Positions 7,879-15,602 of a stretch of 18,255 nucleotides of DNA are shown piece by piece; the first letter of the stretch is position 1, and the number at the start of each line of letters is the position of its first letter. The DNA lies in the NCBI GenBank assembly GCA_022840285.1, contig JALHIE010000026.1:1-18255 (forward strand), given 5' to 3'. The DNA comes from Porphyromonadaceae bacterium (GTDB lineage Bacteria > Bacteroidota > Bacteroidia > Bacteroidales > Dysgonomonadaceae). Made by a program: the position numbers and the translations under genes. The notes beneath the pieces are model-generated. The model was given only the letters and a program-made list of their open reading frames with translations, did no database searches and was not told the origin of the DNA.

Positions 7879-9297
7879 ATGAACAAAATAATATATATAA
7901 CCGCAATTGCATTATTTGTTTCAGCTTGTACTGATAGTCTTCTTGAAGAAAATCCAAAAGCGATTGCAACTGAAACTTTTTATAATACAGCAGCAGAAGT
8001 TGAGGCTGCAATTAATGCAATATATTATAACGTAGGTGTTTCTCAATTAACAAATGAAATTAATATATTAGAACCATTAACTGATTATAGTTATGGAAAA
8101 GGTTCATTGTCATACTTAAATGATTATGTGGGGTATAGTCCGGCAAATATGACCAATATGGGGTATTTGTGGCAAGCGTACTATTTGATGATCAGAAATG
8201 CAAACTTAGTAATACTTAATACACCTAATGGAACTGAAACAACAGAGGATCAGAAAAAGCGATATGTTGCAGAAGCTCGTTTTTTAAGAGCTCATGCATA
8301 TTTTCATTTGGTCAGATTATGGGGTCCGATTCCATTGAGAACGGAAGAAAATATGAAAGATATTGATATTGCAAGAAGTTCAATTGATGAAGTGTACAAT
8401 TTTATTATAAGTGATTTATTGGTTGCGGAATTAAATTGTCCTGATACTCCAAGGTTGCTAGGCACTCCTTCGAAACTAGTTGCAAAGACTATGTTAGCAG
8501 ATGTGTATTTGACTACTGGAAATTGGAGTTCTGCTAAAGAAAAGGCAGGGGAAGTAATTGATTCTGGAAAATTTTCTTTAGTTGAAATTGAAAAAGTAGA
8601 AGATTTTGAAAAAATCTATGGAGCTGAATTACTTACTAGTTCTGAAGAAATATTTTACCAAAAATTCACTCGTGATTATGGGAATAATATATTAACATTC
8701 ATGCATTATCCTGGAGACGGATACAAGCCGTATGGTGCAGCCTATTTTTCTCATTACACCTTTGGCAGTAATCTGTTCTTTAAAAATTGGGATAATGATG
8801 ATTTAAGGAAACAGAATAACTTCTATAAAAAAGATATAGCTTTAGGTGATGACACTTATTTGTATAAAAAATTCATCGACCCTAATGGTTATAACAATTC
8901 ACCAAATGATTGGCCTTATTATAGGTATCCTGAAGTTCTATTGATTTATGCAGAAGCTGATAACCGAATCAATAAAGGTCCCACTTCAAAAGCTATGGAA
9001 TATTTAAATATGGTACATAGAAGAGCTTATGGTTACCCCTCAACACAACCTTCTCCTGTAGATTTCAACATTAATGATTACAATGAAGAATCATTTTTCG
9101 AATTAGTATTAATGGAGAAAGCCTATGAGACATTTTTTGAAGCTAAAAGGTGGTTTGATCTTAAACGTACTAATAAAACAGCTCAAGTTATAAAACAAGC
9201 GTTTAATATCGATATGAATATAAATATGCTGTTTTGGCCTATCCCTACTGGTGAGCTAAGTTATAATAAATTAATGGATCAAAATCCTGGATATTGA
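7879..9297 (+). CDS. SusD-family substrate-binding outer-membrane lipoprotein
   Basis: It is the surface lid and glycan-binding partner of the preceding SusC; the two form the import complex. From ATG 7879 it has 472 residues and begins MNKIIYITAIALFVSACTDS, a lipoprotein signal peptide with lipobox VSAC (Cys17). An ATG at 7870 would add three residues. SusD hallmarks are ENPKAIATETFYNTAAEVEAAINAIY near the N-terminus, the TPR-like ARFLRAHAYFHLVRLWGPIP segment, YRYPEVLLIYAEA in the C-terminal half, and the ending MLFWPIPTGELSYN...QNPGY. It starts 14 bp after susC, so the two are co-transcribed. It is AT-rich like the 3' part of susC (12 of 60 G/C at 8041-8100). Ligand specificity is not readable from sequence. 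Confidence 0.95.
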   Translation: MNKIIYITAIALFVSACTDSLLEENPKAIATETFYNTAAEVEAAINAIYYNVGVSQLTNEINILEPLTDYSYGKGSLSYLNDYVGYSPANMTNMGYLWQAYYLMIRNANLVILNTPNGTETTEDQKKRYVAEARFLRAHAYFHLVRLWGPIPLRTEENMKDIDIARSSIDEVYNFIISDLLVAELNCPDTPRLLGTPSKLVAKTMLADVYLTTGNWSSAKEKAGEVIDSGKFSLVEIEKVEDFEKIYGAELLTSSEEIFYQKFTRDYGNNILTFMHYPGDGYKPYGAAYFSHYTFGSNLFFKNWDNDDLRKQNNFYKKDIALGDDTYLYKKFIDPNGYNNSPNDWPYYRYPEVLLIYAEADNRINKGPTSKAMEYLNMVHRRAYGYPSTQPSPVDFNINDYNEESFFELVLMEKAYETFFEAKRWFDLKRTNKTAQVIKQAFNIDMNINMLFWPIPTGELSYNKLMDQNPGY

Positions 9298-9324
9298 TTC
9301 GGGATAAAACATTAGAGTTTAATT

Positions 9325-9367
9325 AGTATGCGTTCAAGAAATTTTATTGATTGAGCGCATACTTTTT
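9325..9367 (+). terminator. Terminator-like hairpin between susD and the paralog pair
   Basis: Arms AGTATGCGTTCAA (9325-9337) and TTGAGCGCATACT (9351-9363) pair over 13 bp with one G-U, around a 13-nt loop. The T-run reaches 9367. It lies 27 bp after the susD stop and 44 bp before the next gene. It may attenuate transcription into the two downstream genes or simply end the susCD message. Confidence 0.7.
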
Positions 9368-9411
9368 AAGAAGATATGAGCCATCTTAATTATATCTAAA
9401 TAAATTTTATC

Positions 9412-10683
9412 ATGAAGTATTACTTAGTTTTTCTTATAATATATGTCTTTGGGTTATTCACTATAAAATGCAATTCGCAAATTAACAATAATTCAAGGCA
9501 ACCTATTAATAGTATAGAGTTCGATTATTCTTCAGTTAATATATTGAAGAAAATTAATGAGGCATGGCAGGTTTCTTGGGATCGGTTTTATCATCCCAAA
9601 ACAAATCAGTTTTATGATTATTTAGTTAGTTATGAAAAAGGAAAAGAGTTAACACACTTACCCACTGCAGAAGAGGTTGCTAATTTATATCCTAATCATA
9701 ATGGTTATGATACTGGAATGGAGGACTGTATGATCTCTGCCGGTATTATGCTTTGTATGATTATTGATAAGTATTATGTAACTAAAGATGAGAAGCTTAA
9801 AAAATATGCATATGAAGTGTTTAAAGGTATAGAAAAATCCACAACTGCTCATGATAGTAAAGGTTTTGTTGCTCGTGGAGTTTGCGTTGAAGATTCTAAA
9901 AGTATATATATAGGTTCTTCGAGAGATCAAATTACGCATGCAGTATATGGACTCTGGCATTATTACCATAGCCCTCTCTCTTCAAGTGAAATAAAAAATG
10001 AGATTGGTGAGATACTTTCCTCAATTGCTGATAGAGCAGAACAAAATGTAGTTCCATCTAATAACTATAATTTCTTAAGGGCTGATGGTACACCGGATAA
10101 CCTTTTAAAAATGTGGAAAAATGATGGTCATGAAGTTGCTCGTTTACCCATGATTTATGCTACTGCTTGGGAAACAACAGGAGAATTAAAATATTTTGAT
10201 CTATATCAAAAGTATATAATTGAAGCTGTTAAAGAGTCTTTTATAGATGTGTCTAAAGTAAATTCGTGGGCATTACTGCAAATGCAGTCATCTTTTGAAC
10301 TTTTAATTTCTATTGAAAAAGATCCAGATTTAAAAATGCAGATGGCTAAAATTATGCAAATGGTTTCAAAAGAAGCAGAAGTTCGTGTTAGAACTGCTAA
10401 CAATAATACATCAAAGTATGATTTAACAATGGTTGCTACTGATTGGAGAGATGGGGGAGGAATTAAATGGGACAGTGAATATCGTCATATGTGGTATAGT
10501 ATAAGAGAGGTTGGAGAGGCAGCATTAATGCAACTTTTAGACGAAAATCATTCTTTTTCTAAAGAGCAGGAGTCGTTGCTATTTCAGACAATTGCCAAAA
10601 TAGATTATAACAAGGTCTCAACCTCTGGTATTTTTTATATTCAAGGAGCCTATTGGAAAGGCAAACACAGAGAGTTATTTTAA
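9412..10683 (+). CDS. Secreted protein of unknown function, paralog 1 (possible alpha/alpha-barrel hydrolase)
   Basis: I do not recognise the family with certainty. The 423-aa product starts with a hydrophobic signal sequence (about residues 4-18). A Cys at 20 is preceded by TIK, a poor lipobox, so it may be a soluble periplasmic protein. The rest is mainly helical and lacks repeats or membrane segments. Blocks shared with the next gene include FYHPKTNQFYDYL (59-71), TGMEDCMISAG (101-111), RGVCVEDSKS (155-164), SSRDQ (169-173), HSPLSSSE (186-193), RADGTPD (223-229), HEVARLPMIYA (240-250), ATDWRDG (342-348) and GIFYIQGAYWK (406-416). The many conserved Asp/Glu and aromatic residues would fit a glycoside hydrolase or lyase with an (alpha/alpha)6 barrel, but that is inference from the SusCD context and texture. 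It lies in the AT-rich tract and is probably expressed with its paralog. Confidence 0.8.
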   Translation: MKYYLVFLIIYVFGLFTIKCNSQINNNSRQPINSIEFDYSSVNILKKINEAWQVSWDRFYHPKTNQFYDYLVSYEKGKELTHLPTAEEVANLYPNHNGYDTGMEDCMISAGIMLCMIIDKYYVTKDEKLKKYAYEVFKGIEKSTTAHDSKGFVARGVCVEDSKSIYIGSSRDQITHAVYGLWHYYHSPLSSSEIKNEIGEILSSIADRAEQNVVPSNNYNFLRADGTPDNLLKMWKNDGHEVARLPMIYATAWETTGELKYFDLYQKYIIEAVKESFIDVSKVNSWALLQMQSSFELLISIEKDPDLKMQMAKIMQMVSKEAEVRVRTANNNTSKYDLTMVATDWRDGGGIKWDSEYRHMWYSIREVGEAALMQLLDENHSFSKEQESLLFQTIAKIDYNKVSTSGIFYIQGAYWKGKHRELF

Positions 10684-10710
10684 TTTTTTGCAAATTCAAT
10701 TTATAATATT

Positions 10711-11970
10711 ATGACAAGAATCTTAAACTACTCACTTATAAGTCTTTTAATTATGACTTTAGGTGTTTCACTATACTCATGTCAGAAAAATACTAAACCC
10801 GAGAAAGAATCAGAATTAGACAAAATAAATATGGCATGGAAAGTAACATGGGAACGTTTTTATCATCCTAAGACTAATCAATTTTATGATTATTTGATTA
10901 GTTATGAAAAAGGGAAAGAATTATCACATTTACCAACTGCGGAAGAAGTATCTCGCTTATATCCTAATGATTGCGGATATGGAACTGGTATGGAAGACTG
11001 TATGATTTCTGCTGGTGTTATGCTCTCTATGATTGTTGATAAGTATGATGTTACAGAAAATGATGATCTAAGAGAATATGCTCATAACGTATTTAAAGGT
11101 ATAAAGCTTTCAGCAACTGCGCACAATATTCATGGCTTTTTAGCCCGAGGTGTATGTGTGGAAGATGGAAAAAGTACATATATATGTTCTTCAAGGGATC
11201 AATACACTCATGCTGTTCATGGACTTTGGAGGTATTATCATAGTCCATTATCTAGTTCTGAAACAAGAATAGAAATTGGTGAAATTTTAGCTGCAATTGC
11301 TGATAGGATGGAGAGTTTTGTAATTCCGACGAATGATTATAGTATCATGAGGGCAGATGGTACGCCCGATATTAGAGGAATATCAAAAATGTGGAATGTG
11401 AAAGGTCATGAAGCAGCAAGACTTCCTATGATATATGCAGCTGCATGGGATGCTACAGGTGAAAAAAAGTATTATGATTTATATAGAAATTATATAGAGA
11501 GCTCAGTTGAACAATCATTTAATATTGAAGACATAACACCTACATATTCATTTTTACAAATGCAATGTTCATTTGAGATTTTAATTGCTTTAGAAGAAAA
11601 CGATGAATTAAAAGACAAAATGAAAGAAATAATGAAATTGACTTCTGATAGAGCTGTAAATCGTGCTATTAATGCCCACAAAAATGCACCAGAACTTGAC
11701 TTAACCATGCTTACAACGGATTGGAGAAATGGAAAGGGGCTAGATTCGAAGGAAGATTATAGGAAAGTTTGGTATTGTGTTCGAGAAAGCGGTGAGGCAG
11801 CATTAACTCAATTAATGTCCACTAATTATAAGGCATTTAATGAAAATCAGAAATCATTATTGTTAAGAGCAATCATGAGATTAGATTACAAAAAAGTTTC
11901 AACATCTGGAATATTTTACCTTCAAGGGGCATATTGGAAAGCACGAAAACACCAAATTATTCAGGAATAA
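10711..11970 (+). CDS. Lipoprotein of unknown function, paralog 2 (possible alpha/alpha-barrel hydrolase)
   Basis: This 419-aa protein is a close tandem paralog of the preceding one: by eye about 60% of aligned residues are identical from residue 37 to the C-terminus. Blocks include FYHPKTNQFYDYL (50-62), GTGMEDCMISAG (91-102), SSRDQYTHAVHGLW (160-173), RADGTPD (214-220), GHEAARLP (232-239) and TTDWRNGKG (335-343). Unlike paralog 1 it has a good lipoprotein signal, LYSC with Cys24, so it should be membrane-anchored, perhaps on the surface. It starts 27 bp after paralog 1, indicating one operon. Conserved acidic residues suggest an enzyme on the glycan imported by SusCD, but no catalytic motif of a known family is recognised. 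N-terminal and localisation differences suggest division of labour on the two sides of the outer membrane. Confidence 0.82.
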   Translation: MTRILNYSLISLLIMTLGVSLYSCQKNTKPEKESELDKINMAWKVTWERFYHPKTNQFYDYLISYEKGKELSHLPTAEEVSRLYPNDCGYGTGMEDCMISAGVMLSMIVDKYDVTENDDLREYAHNVFKGIKLSATAHNIHGFLARGVCVEDGKSTYICSSRDQYTHAVHGLWRYYHSPLSSSETRIEIGEILAAIADRMESFVIPTNDYSIMRADGTPDIRGISKMWNVKGHEAARLPMIYAAAWDATGEKKYYDLYRNYIESSVEQSFNIEDITPTYSFLQMQCSFEILIALEENDELKDKMKEIMKLTSDRAVNRAINAHKNAPELDLTMLTTDWRNGKGLDSKEDYRKVWYCVRESGEAALTQLMSTNYKAFNENQKSLLLRAIMRLDYKKVSTSGIFYLQGAYWKARKHQIIQE

Positions 11971-11989
11971 AAATCACTGGCGTTGTTAA

Positions 11990-12060
11990 CGGTAACAAAA
12001 AATACAGCATTTTCGGTAACAACAAAGTAGCATATTCTGTAACAGTAATGCATCAGTGGC
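11990..12060 (+). repeat. Short imperfect ~24-bp direct repeats
   Basis: CGGTAACAA occurs at 11990-11998 and 12014-12022, and a reduced GTAACA at 12039-12044, with spacings of 24 and 23 bp. The bases in between are also similar (ACAGCATTTT and GTAGCATATTCT). The tract ends in AATGCATCAGTGGC (12047-12060), which recurs at 16670-16683. Confidence 0.4.
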
Positions 12061-12139
12061 AAAGGTGATTTTTTATGTTCATATCTTATCAGATTATCCA
12101 TTAAAAATAGTTTTTCTGTTCTGTATCCTATAGCTCTTC

Positions 12140-12171
12140 CCTGATTTATGGAAAGCTTTCCATAAATCAGG
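12140..12171. repeat. 32-bp perfect palindrome
   Basis: CCTGATTTATGGAAAG at 12140-12155 is followed immediately by its exact reverse complement at 12156-12171, with no spacer. Neither strand has a T-run next to it. It sits between convergent genes, so it may end transcripts from either side or be a protein-binding site. Confidence 0.8.
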
Positions 12172-12246
12172 AGACTCAGACCGGTTGAAAGAAACAGAAA
12201 AAACAATGAATGGAAAATGAAGCTAAGAGTCAGAATAAGAACGCCC

Positions 12247-12286
12247 GTTTCCCTGTTGGGGGTGGTACCGCCCCCAACAGGGAAAC
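12247..12286. repeat. 40-bp near-perfect inverted repeat
   Basis: GTTTCCCTGTTGGGGG (12247-12262) and its exact complement (12271-12286) flank TGGTACCG, whose core GGTACC is itself palindromic. The GC-rich 16-bp stem would be very stable. No T-run follows on either strand. It may be a bidirectional transcription block between the locus and parC, or a remnant of a mobile-element end. Confidence 0.85.
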
Positions 12287-12605
12287 AGACTTGGAGATTA
12301 AATTAAAATGGTATACTTTTGGGATGAAATAAACATTCTTGATGGTGGGCTTGCTTCTACTAATCTGAATTAGGAATCCTCCGGATTATCTATCCATTAA
12401 CTAGGAAAAAATTTCAAAAGTTGTGTGAGTTATTGTTTGACAGCTTGATTTGCGTATTTCGCCGCTACGGAAAATCGGGGTGATTTTTATAAAAACACCT
12501 AAAATAATAGTAATATGTAAAAAAATCTTTATGCGATTTCGGCAACGGGTGAGTTTCCAAAGGCTATGAGGATTATTACAGATAAGAGTGGAAATTATCA
12601 ACGGG

Positions 12606-15314
12606 TTAATCAAACAGACTCATCTGTCCGGTAATTTCGTCCAACAGGTCGGCATCGTTGATGTTGAGAGGTTCTTCGGCTTCAATCTCCACTTTCGACG
12701 GTTTGTCCTTTTCATCCTCTTCGGGTTCAGGGAAACGTATAGGCTCCAACTCTTTCACCTCTTTCACCTCGTAATTGGAAATTCGTTTTCCTTTGGCTTT
12801 AAAGCTTTTCACGCCAATAAATTCTTCCACATCAATTTCCAGCGGCTCGCGGAAATCATCACCGCCTCCGAAAATGGCTTCTACGCGCGGATAAACTACA
12901 TCGGTCAGCAAAAACAATTTCGAATTGGGATTGTCGCCTAAAAAATTGACCACCTTATCGGTAGCATCGAACGTAAAACGCTTCAAATAAGCATAACCCT
13001 GGTCGGCGTCGAAAAGGGCGGCAGACCATACCTTGCTTTCATCGTACTTCTCAATACGGACAAAATCGGGTTCAAAATGGTTACTCAAGTCAAAATTGCA
13101 CGTATGAAAATCCCCGTTCTTATTGACAACCAATATCTTATCCGACCCTAAAAACTCGCCCAAATATAAACCCTCCTCGTCGTAATTAAGCCGCAGCACG
13201 TCGGGATCAAACCAGACCTTTCGGCCTCCCAGCGTTGAGAGTCCCTTTTGTTTAAGCATAATGCGATGCACGTCAGCTTTCGTCAGAATATTTCCCATCG
13301 CTCCCCTGCCCTTGATGACGATCTCGCTGAAATCCTTCTCAAACTGCAAAATCCGTTGACGGGGTTTGGGTTTCAGGATGACCCGCACGGTCTCGGCTTC
13401 ACCGTTGGGATTCGCGCTGAAATAAACGATGCGTGAAGCGGCTTTTCCCTGCGTCACATCATAATCCTTGTCCCGCGTAACTCCCGTTACCGGGAAACGT
13501 TTGATGTAATGCGCACCCGATTTTCCGTGACGGTAAACCACGTTATAAATGGTTCTCTTGTCGTTCTTCTTAAAGACGTTGGCGTATAAAATTCCTTTTC
13601 CCACAAACATCTTGTCGCTGACCTTCACCACTTTGTATTTCCCGTCCCTGAAAAAAACGATGATATCGTCAATATCGGAACAATTGCATACAAATTCATC
13701 TTTCTTCAGCCCGGTTCCAATAAATCCTTCTTCACGGTTGATGTATAATTTTTCATTGGCTTCCGCCACCTTAACGGCTTCGATATTCTCAAAACTGCGA
13801 ATTTCCGTGTGCCGCGGATAATTCTTGCCGTACTTTTCTTTCAGCATCAGGTACCACGAGATGGCATAATCGGTCAGGTTATCCAAATGGTGATTGATCT
13901 CTTCGATCTCACCCCTGAACCGGGCTATATTCTCTTCTGCCTTGTCGGAATTGAATTTCAGGATTCGCGCCATCTTTATCTCCATCAACCTCAGGATATC
14001 CTCGGAAGTTATTTCACGGATAAATGACGGCTTGTACGGCTCCAGGCGCTTATCGATATGGGCGACTGCAATCTCCATATTCCGGGCATTCTCGAACTCC
14101 TTGTCCTTGTAAATGCGCTCTTCGATAAATATTTTTTCGAGCGATGCAAAAAGGAGGGCTTCCTGTTTTTCCTGTTTCTCAATTTCCAGTTCCAAACGGA
14201 GCAATTCTTTCGTGCGATCGGCAGAGATTCGGAGCACATCGCTGACGGTAAGGAAATGAGGCTTATCGTTCTCAATAATACAGCAATTGGGTGAAATATT
14301 GATTTCACAGTCCGTAAATGCGTAAAGGGCGTCGATGGTTCTGTCGGACGAAACACCGGGAGCAAGCTGCACGTGAATCTCCACGTTTGCAGCCGTAATA
14401 TCGTCCACTTTCTTGATCTTTATCTTTCCCCGGTCGTTCGCTTTGATGATCGATTCCACAACAGAAGCCGTTGTTTTTCCATACGGCAGACTGGCGATAA
14501 CCAATGTCTTGTTATCGAGTTTTTTTATCGAGGCACGCACTTTTACCGACCCGCCCCGTTCGCCATCGTTGTATTTCTCCACATCGATATATCCACCGGT
14601 TTGAAAGTCGGGGAACAGGCTGAACTCCTTCCCCTGCAGGTACGCAACAGATGCATCGCACAGTTCGTTGAAGTTGTGCGGTAAAATTTTAGAGGTCAGG
14701 CCCACAGCAATACCCTCCGTGCCTTGCGCCAGCAGCAGCGGGAACTTAGCCGGTAGTGTTACGGGCTCTTTGTTTCGCCCGTCGTACGACGGTTTCCATT
14801 CGGTAGTTTTGGCATTAAAAAGAACCTCGAGAGCAAATTTTGTCAAGCGTGCTTCTATATACCTGGGTGCAGCGGCTCCGTCACCGGTATGCACGTTTCC
14901 CCAGTTACCCTGGCAATCAATCAGCAGGTCTTTCTGACCGAGCTGAACCAGCGCATCACCGATGGAGGCATCACCGTGCGGGTGAAACTGCATGGTGAAG
15001 CCGATAATGTTCGCCACCTTGTTGTACCTCCCGTCGTCCATCCGTTTCATAGCATGGAGGATACGTCGCTGTACCGGTTTCAGTCCGTCAACAACGTGTG
15101 GAACGGCACGCTCCAGAATCACATACGACGCATAGTCCAGAAACCAGTCCTGATACATCCGGGAAAGGTTCATGGGGGAGTCTTCGGCTAACCGGGTAAT
15201 AATTCGGGGATTGGAGTGTTGCGAAGAACCGGAAAGGAGAATATCTTCCTCTTCCGGATTCATTTGCATATCTTTATCTTCAAAATCTTCTTCGTTGTTA
15301 TCTTTTAATGACAT
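12606..15314 (-). CDS. parC: DNA topoisomerase IV subunit A (ParC)
   Basis: It is the breakage-reunion subunit of the type IIA topoisomerase that decatenates chromosomes, working with ParE. The 902-aa length and the acidic N-terminal extension (about residues 1-30) fit Bacteroidales ParC better than GyrA. The core motifs are YASYVILERAVPHVVDGLKPVQRRILHAM (61-89, as two adjoining blocks), FHPHGDASIGDAL (110-122, the quinolone-resistance region; Ala116 and Asp120 occupy the positions of E. coli ParC Ser80 and Glu84) and AAPRYIEARL with the catalytic Tyr152. The C-terminal part should be the DNA-wrapping domain; no GyrA-box was identified. The protein ends QMSLFD, resembling a sliding-clamp-binding peptide. 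ParE is not in the window. The start at 15314 is supported by a good promoter just upstream. It is transcribed toward the SusCD locus. Confidence 0.93.
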   Translation of the reverse strand: MSLKDNNEEDFEDKDMQMNPEEEDILLSGSSQHSNPRIITRLAEDSPMNLSRMYQDWFLDYASYVILERAVPHVVDGLKPVQRRILHAMKRMDDGRYNKVANIIGFTMQFHPHGDASIGDALVQLGQKDLLIDCQGNWGNVHTGDGAAAPRYIEARLTKFALEVLFNAKTTEWKPSYDGRNKEPVTLPAKFPLLLAQGTEGIAVGLTSKILPHNFNELCDASVAYLQGKEFSLFPDFQTGGYIDVEKYNDGERGGSVKVRASIKKLDNKTLVIASLPYGKTTASVVESIIKANDRGKIKIKKVDDITAANVEIHVQLAPGVSSDRTIDALYAFTDCEINISPNCCIIENDKPHFLTVSDVLRISADRTKELLRLELEIEKQEKQEALLFASLEKIFIEERIYKDKEFENARNMEIAVAHIDKRLEPYKPSFIREITSEDILRLMEIKMARILKFNSDKAEENIARFRGEIEEINHHLDNLTDYAISWYLMLKEKYGKNYPRHTEIRSFENIEAVKVAEANEKLYINREEGFIGTGLKKDEFVCNCSDIDDIIVFFRDGKYKVVKVSDKMFVGKGILYANVFKKNDKRTIYNVVYRHGKSGAHYIKRFPVTGVTRDKDYDVTQGKAASRIVYFSANPNGEAETVRVILKPKPRQRILQFEKDFSEIVIKGRGAMGNILTKADVHRIMLKQKGLSTLGGRKVWFDPDVLRLNYDEEGLYLGEFLGSDKILVVNKNGDFHTCNFDLSNHFEPDFVRIEKYDESKVWSAALFDADQGYAYLKRFTFDATDKVVNFLGDNPNSKLFLLTDVVYPRVEAIFGGGDDFREPLEIDVEEFIGVKSFKAKGKRISNYEVKEVKELEPIRFPEPEEDEKDKPSKVEIEAEEPLNINDADLLDEITGQMSLFD

Positions 15315-15340
15315 ATACTGTTTCAGGTTGAAAAAACATC

Positions 15341-15372
15341 CAAAGTTACCTTTTTTTTGCGGGATTTACAAA
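15341..15372 (-). promoter_or_regulatory. parC promoter (Bacteroidota -33/-7)
   Basis: On the minus strand TTTG (15372-15369) is followed after 20 bp by TAACTTTG (15348-15341). This is an exact match to TTTG-N19-21-TAnnTTTG. The -7 box ends 26 bp before the parC start codon, implying a very short leader. Confidence 0.75.
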
Positions 15373-15602
15373 CGAAAAACAGGAGCATTTCAATTTTCCA
15401 TTGAACGGTCACACCAGAAAAAATGTTGCAGGGGATGTGTTAAATTCTCTATTCCGACGGTTTTTGTTTCAAAATCAAAAAATATCGATATCCGGTTAAA
15501 CTACTTCCCCAAAAAAGTGTTATTAGTAAGAGGAAATACTTTTAAATAAAACAATATATCATGCCTTTGGCAAAGAAAAAAATTAACTACAAAACAACAA
15601 CT

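Larger units (their letters stand above)
11971..12605. other. Gene-free 635-bp stretch between the SusCD locus and parC
   Basis: The flanking genes converge here. No convincing coding sequence is seen; the open frames on either strand are short and have no recognisable motif. It contains a short imperfect ~24-bp repeat (11990-12060), a 32-bp perfect palindrome (12140-12171) and a 40-bp inverted repeat (12247-12286). A weak promoter-like pair lies at 12291-12321 (TTGG, 19 bp, TACTTTTG) with nothing coding after it. No transposase remnant can be demonstrated. Confidence 0.6.

Noticed and set aside
11961..12206. 81-codon minus-strand open frame spanning the ~24-bp repeats and the first palindrome
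   Set aside because: Its sequence reflects the repeat (an 8-residue periodicity) and the palindrome, and it matches no protein family I know; better treated as non-coding.
12291..12321. Promoter-like TTGG - 19 bp - TACTTTTG on the + strand
   Set aside because: The boxes are plausible but no gene or recognisable RNA follows; the -7 pattern is common by chance in AT-rich DNA.
12401..12613. 70-codon minus-strand open frame overlapping the parC 3' end
   Set aside because: AT-rich, overlaps the parC stop in another frame and shows no motif.
12606..15314. GyrA instead of ParC
   Set aside because: The acidic N-terminal extension, 902-aa length, HPHGDASIGD region and lack of a recognisable GyrA-box favour ParC; a tree with both paralogs would settle it.
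15561..15602. Upstream ATG start for the M48 peptidase
   Set aside because: It would give a 28-residue polar stretch before the lipoprotein hydrophobic core; ATG 15603 gives a normal signal peptide. It remains an alternative.
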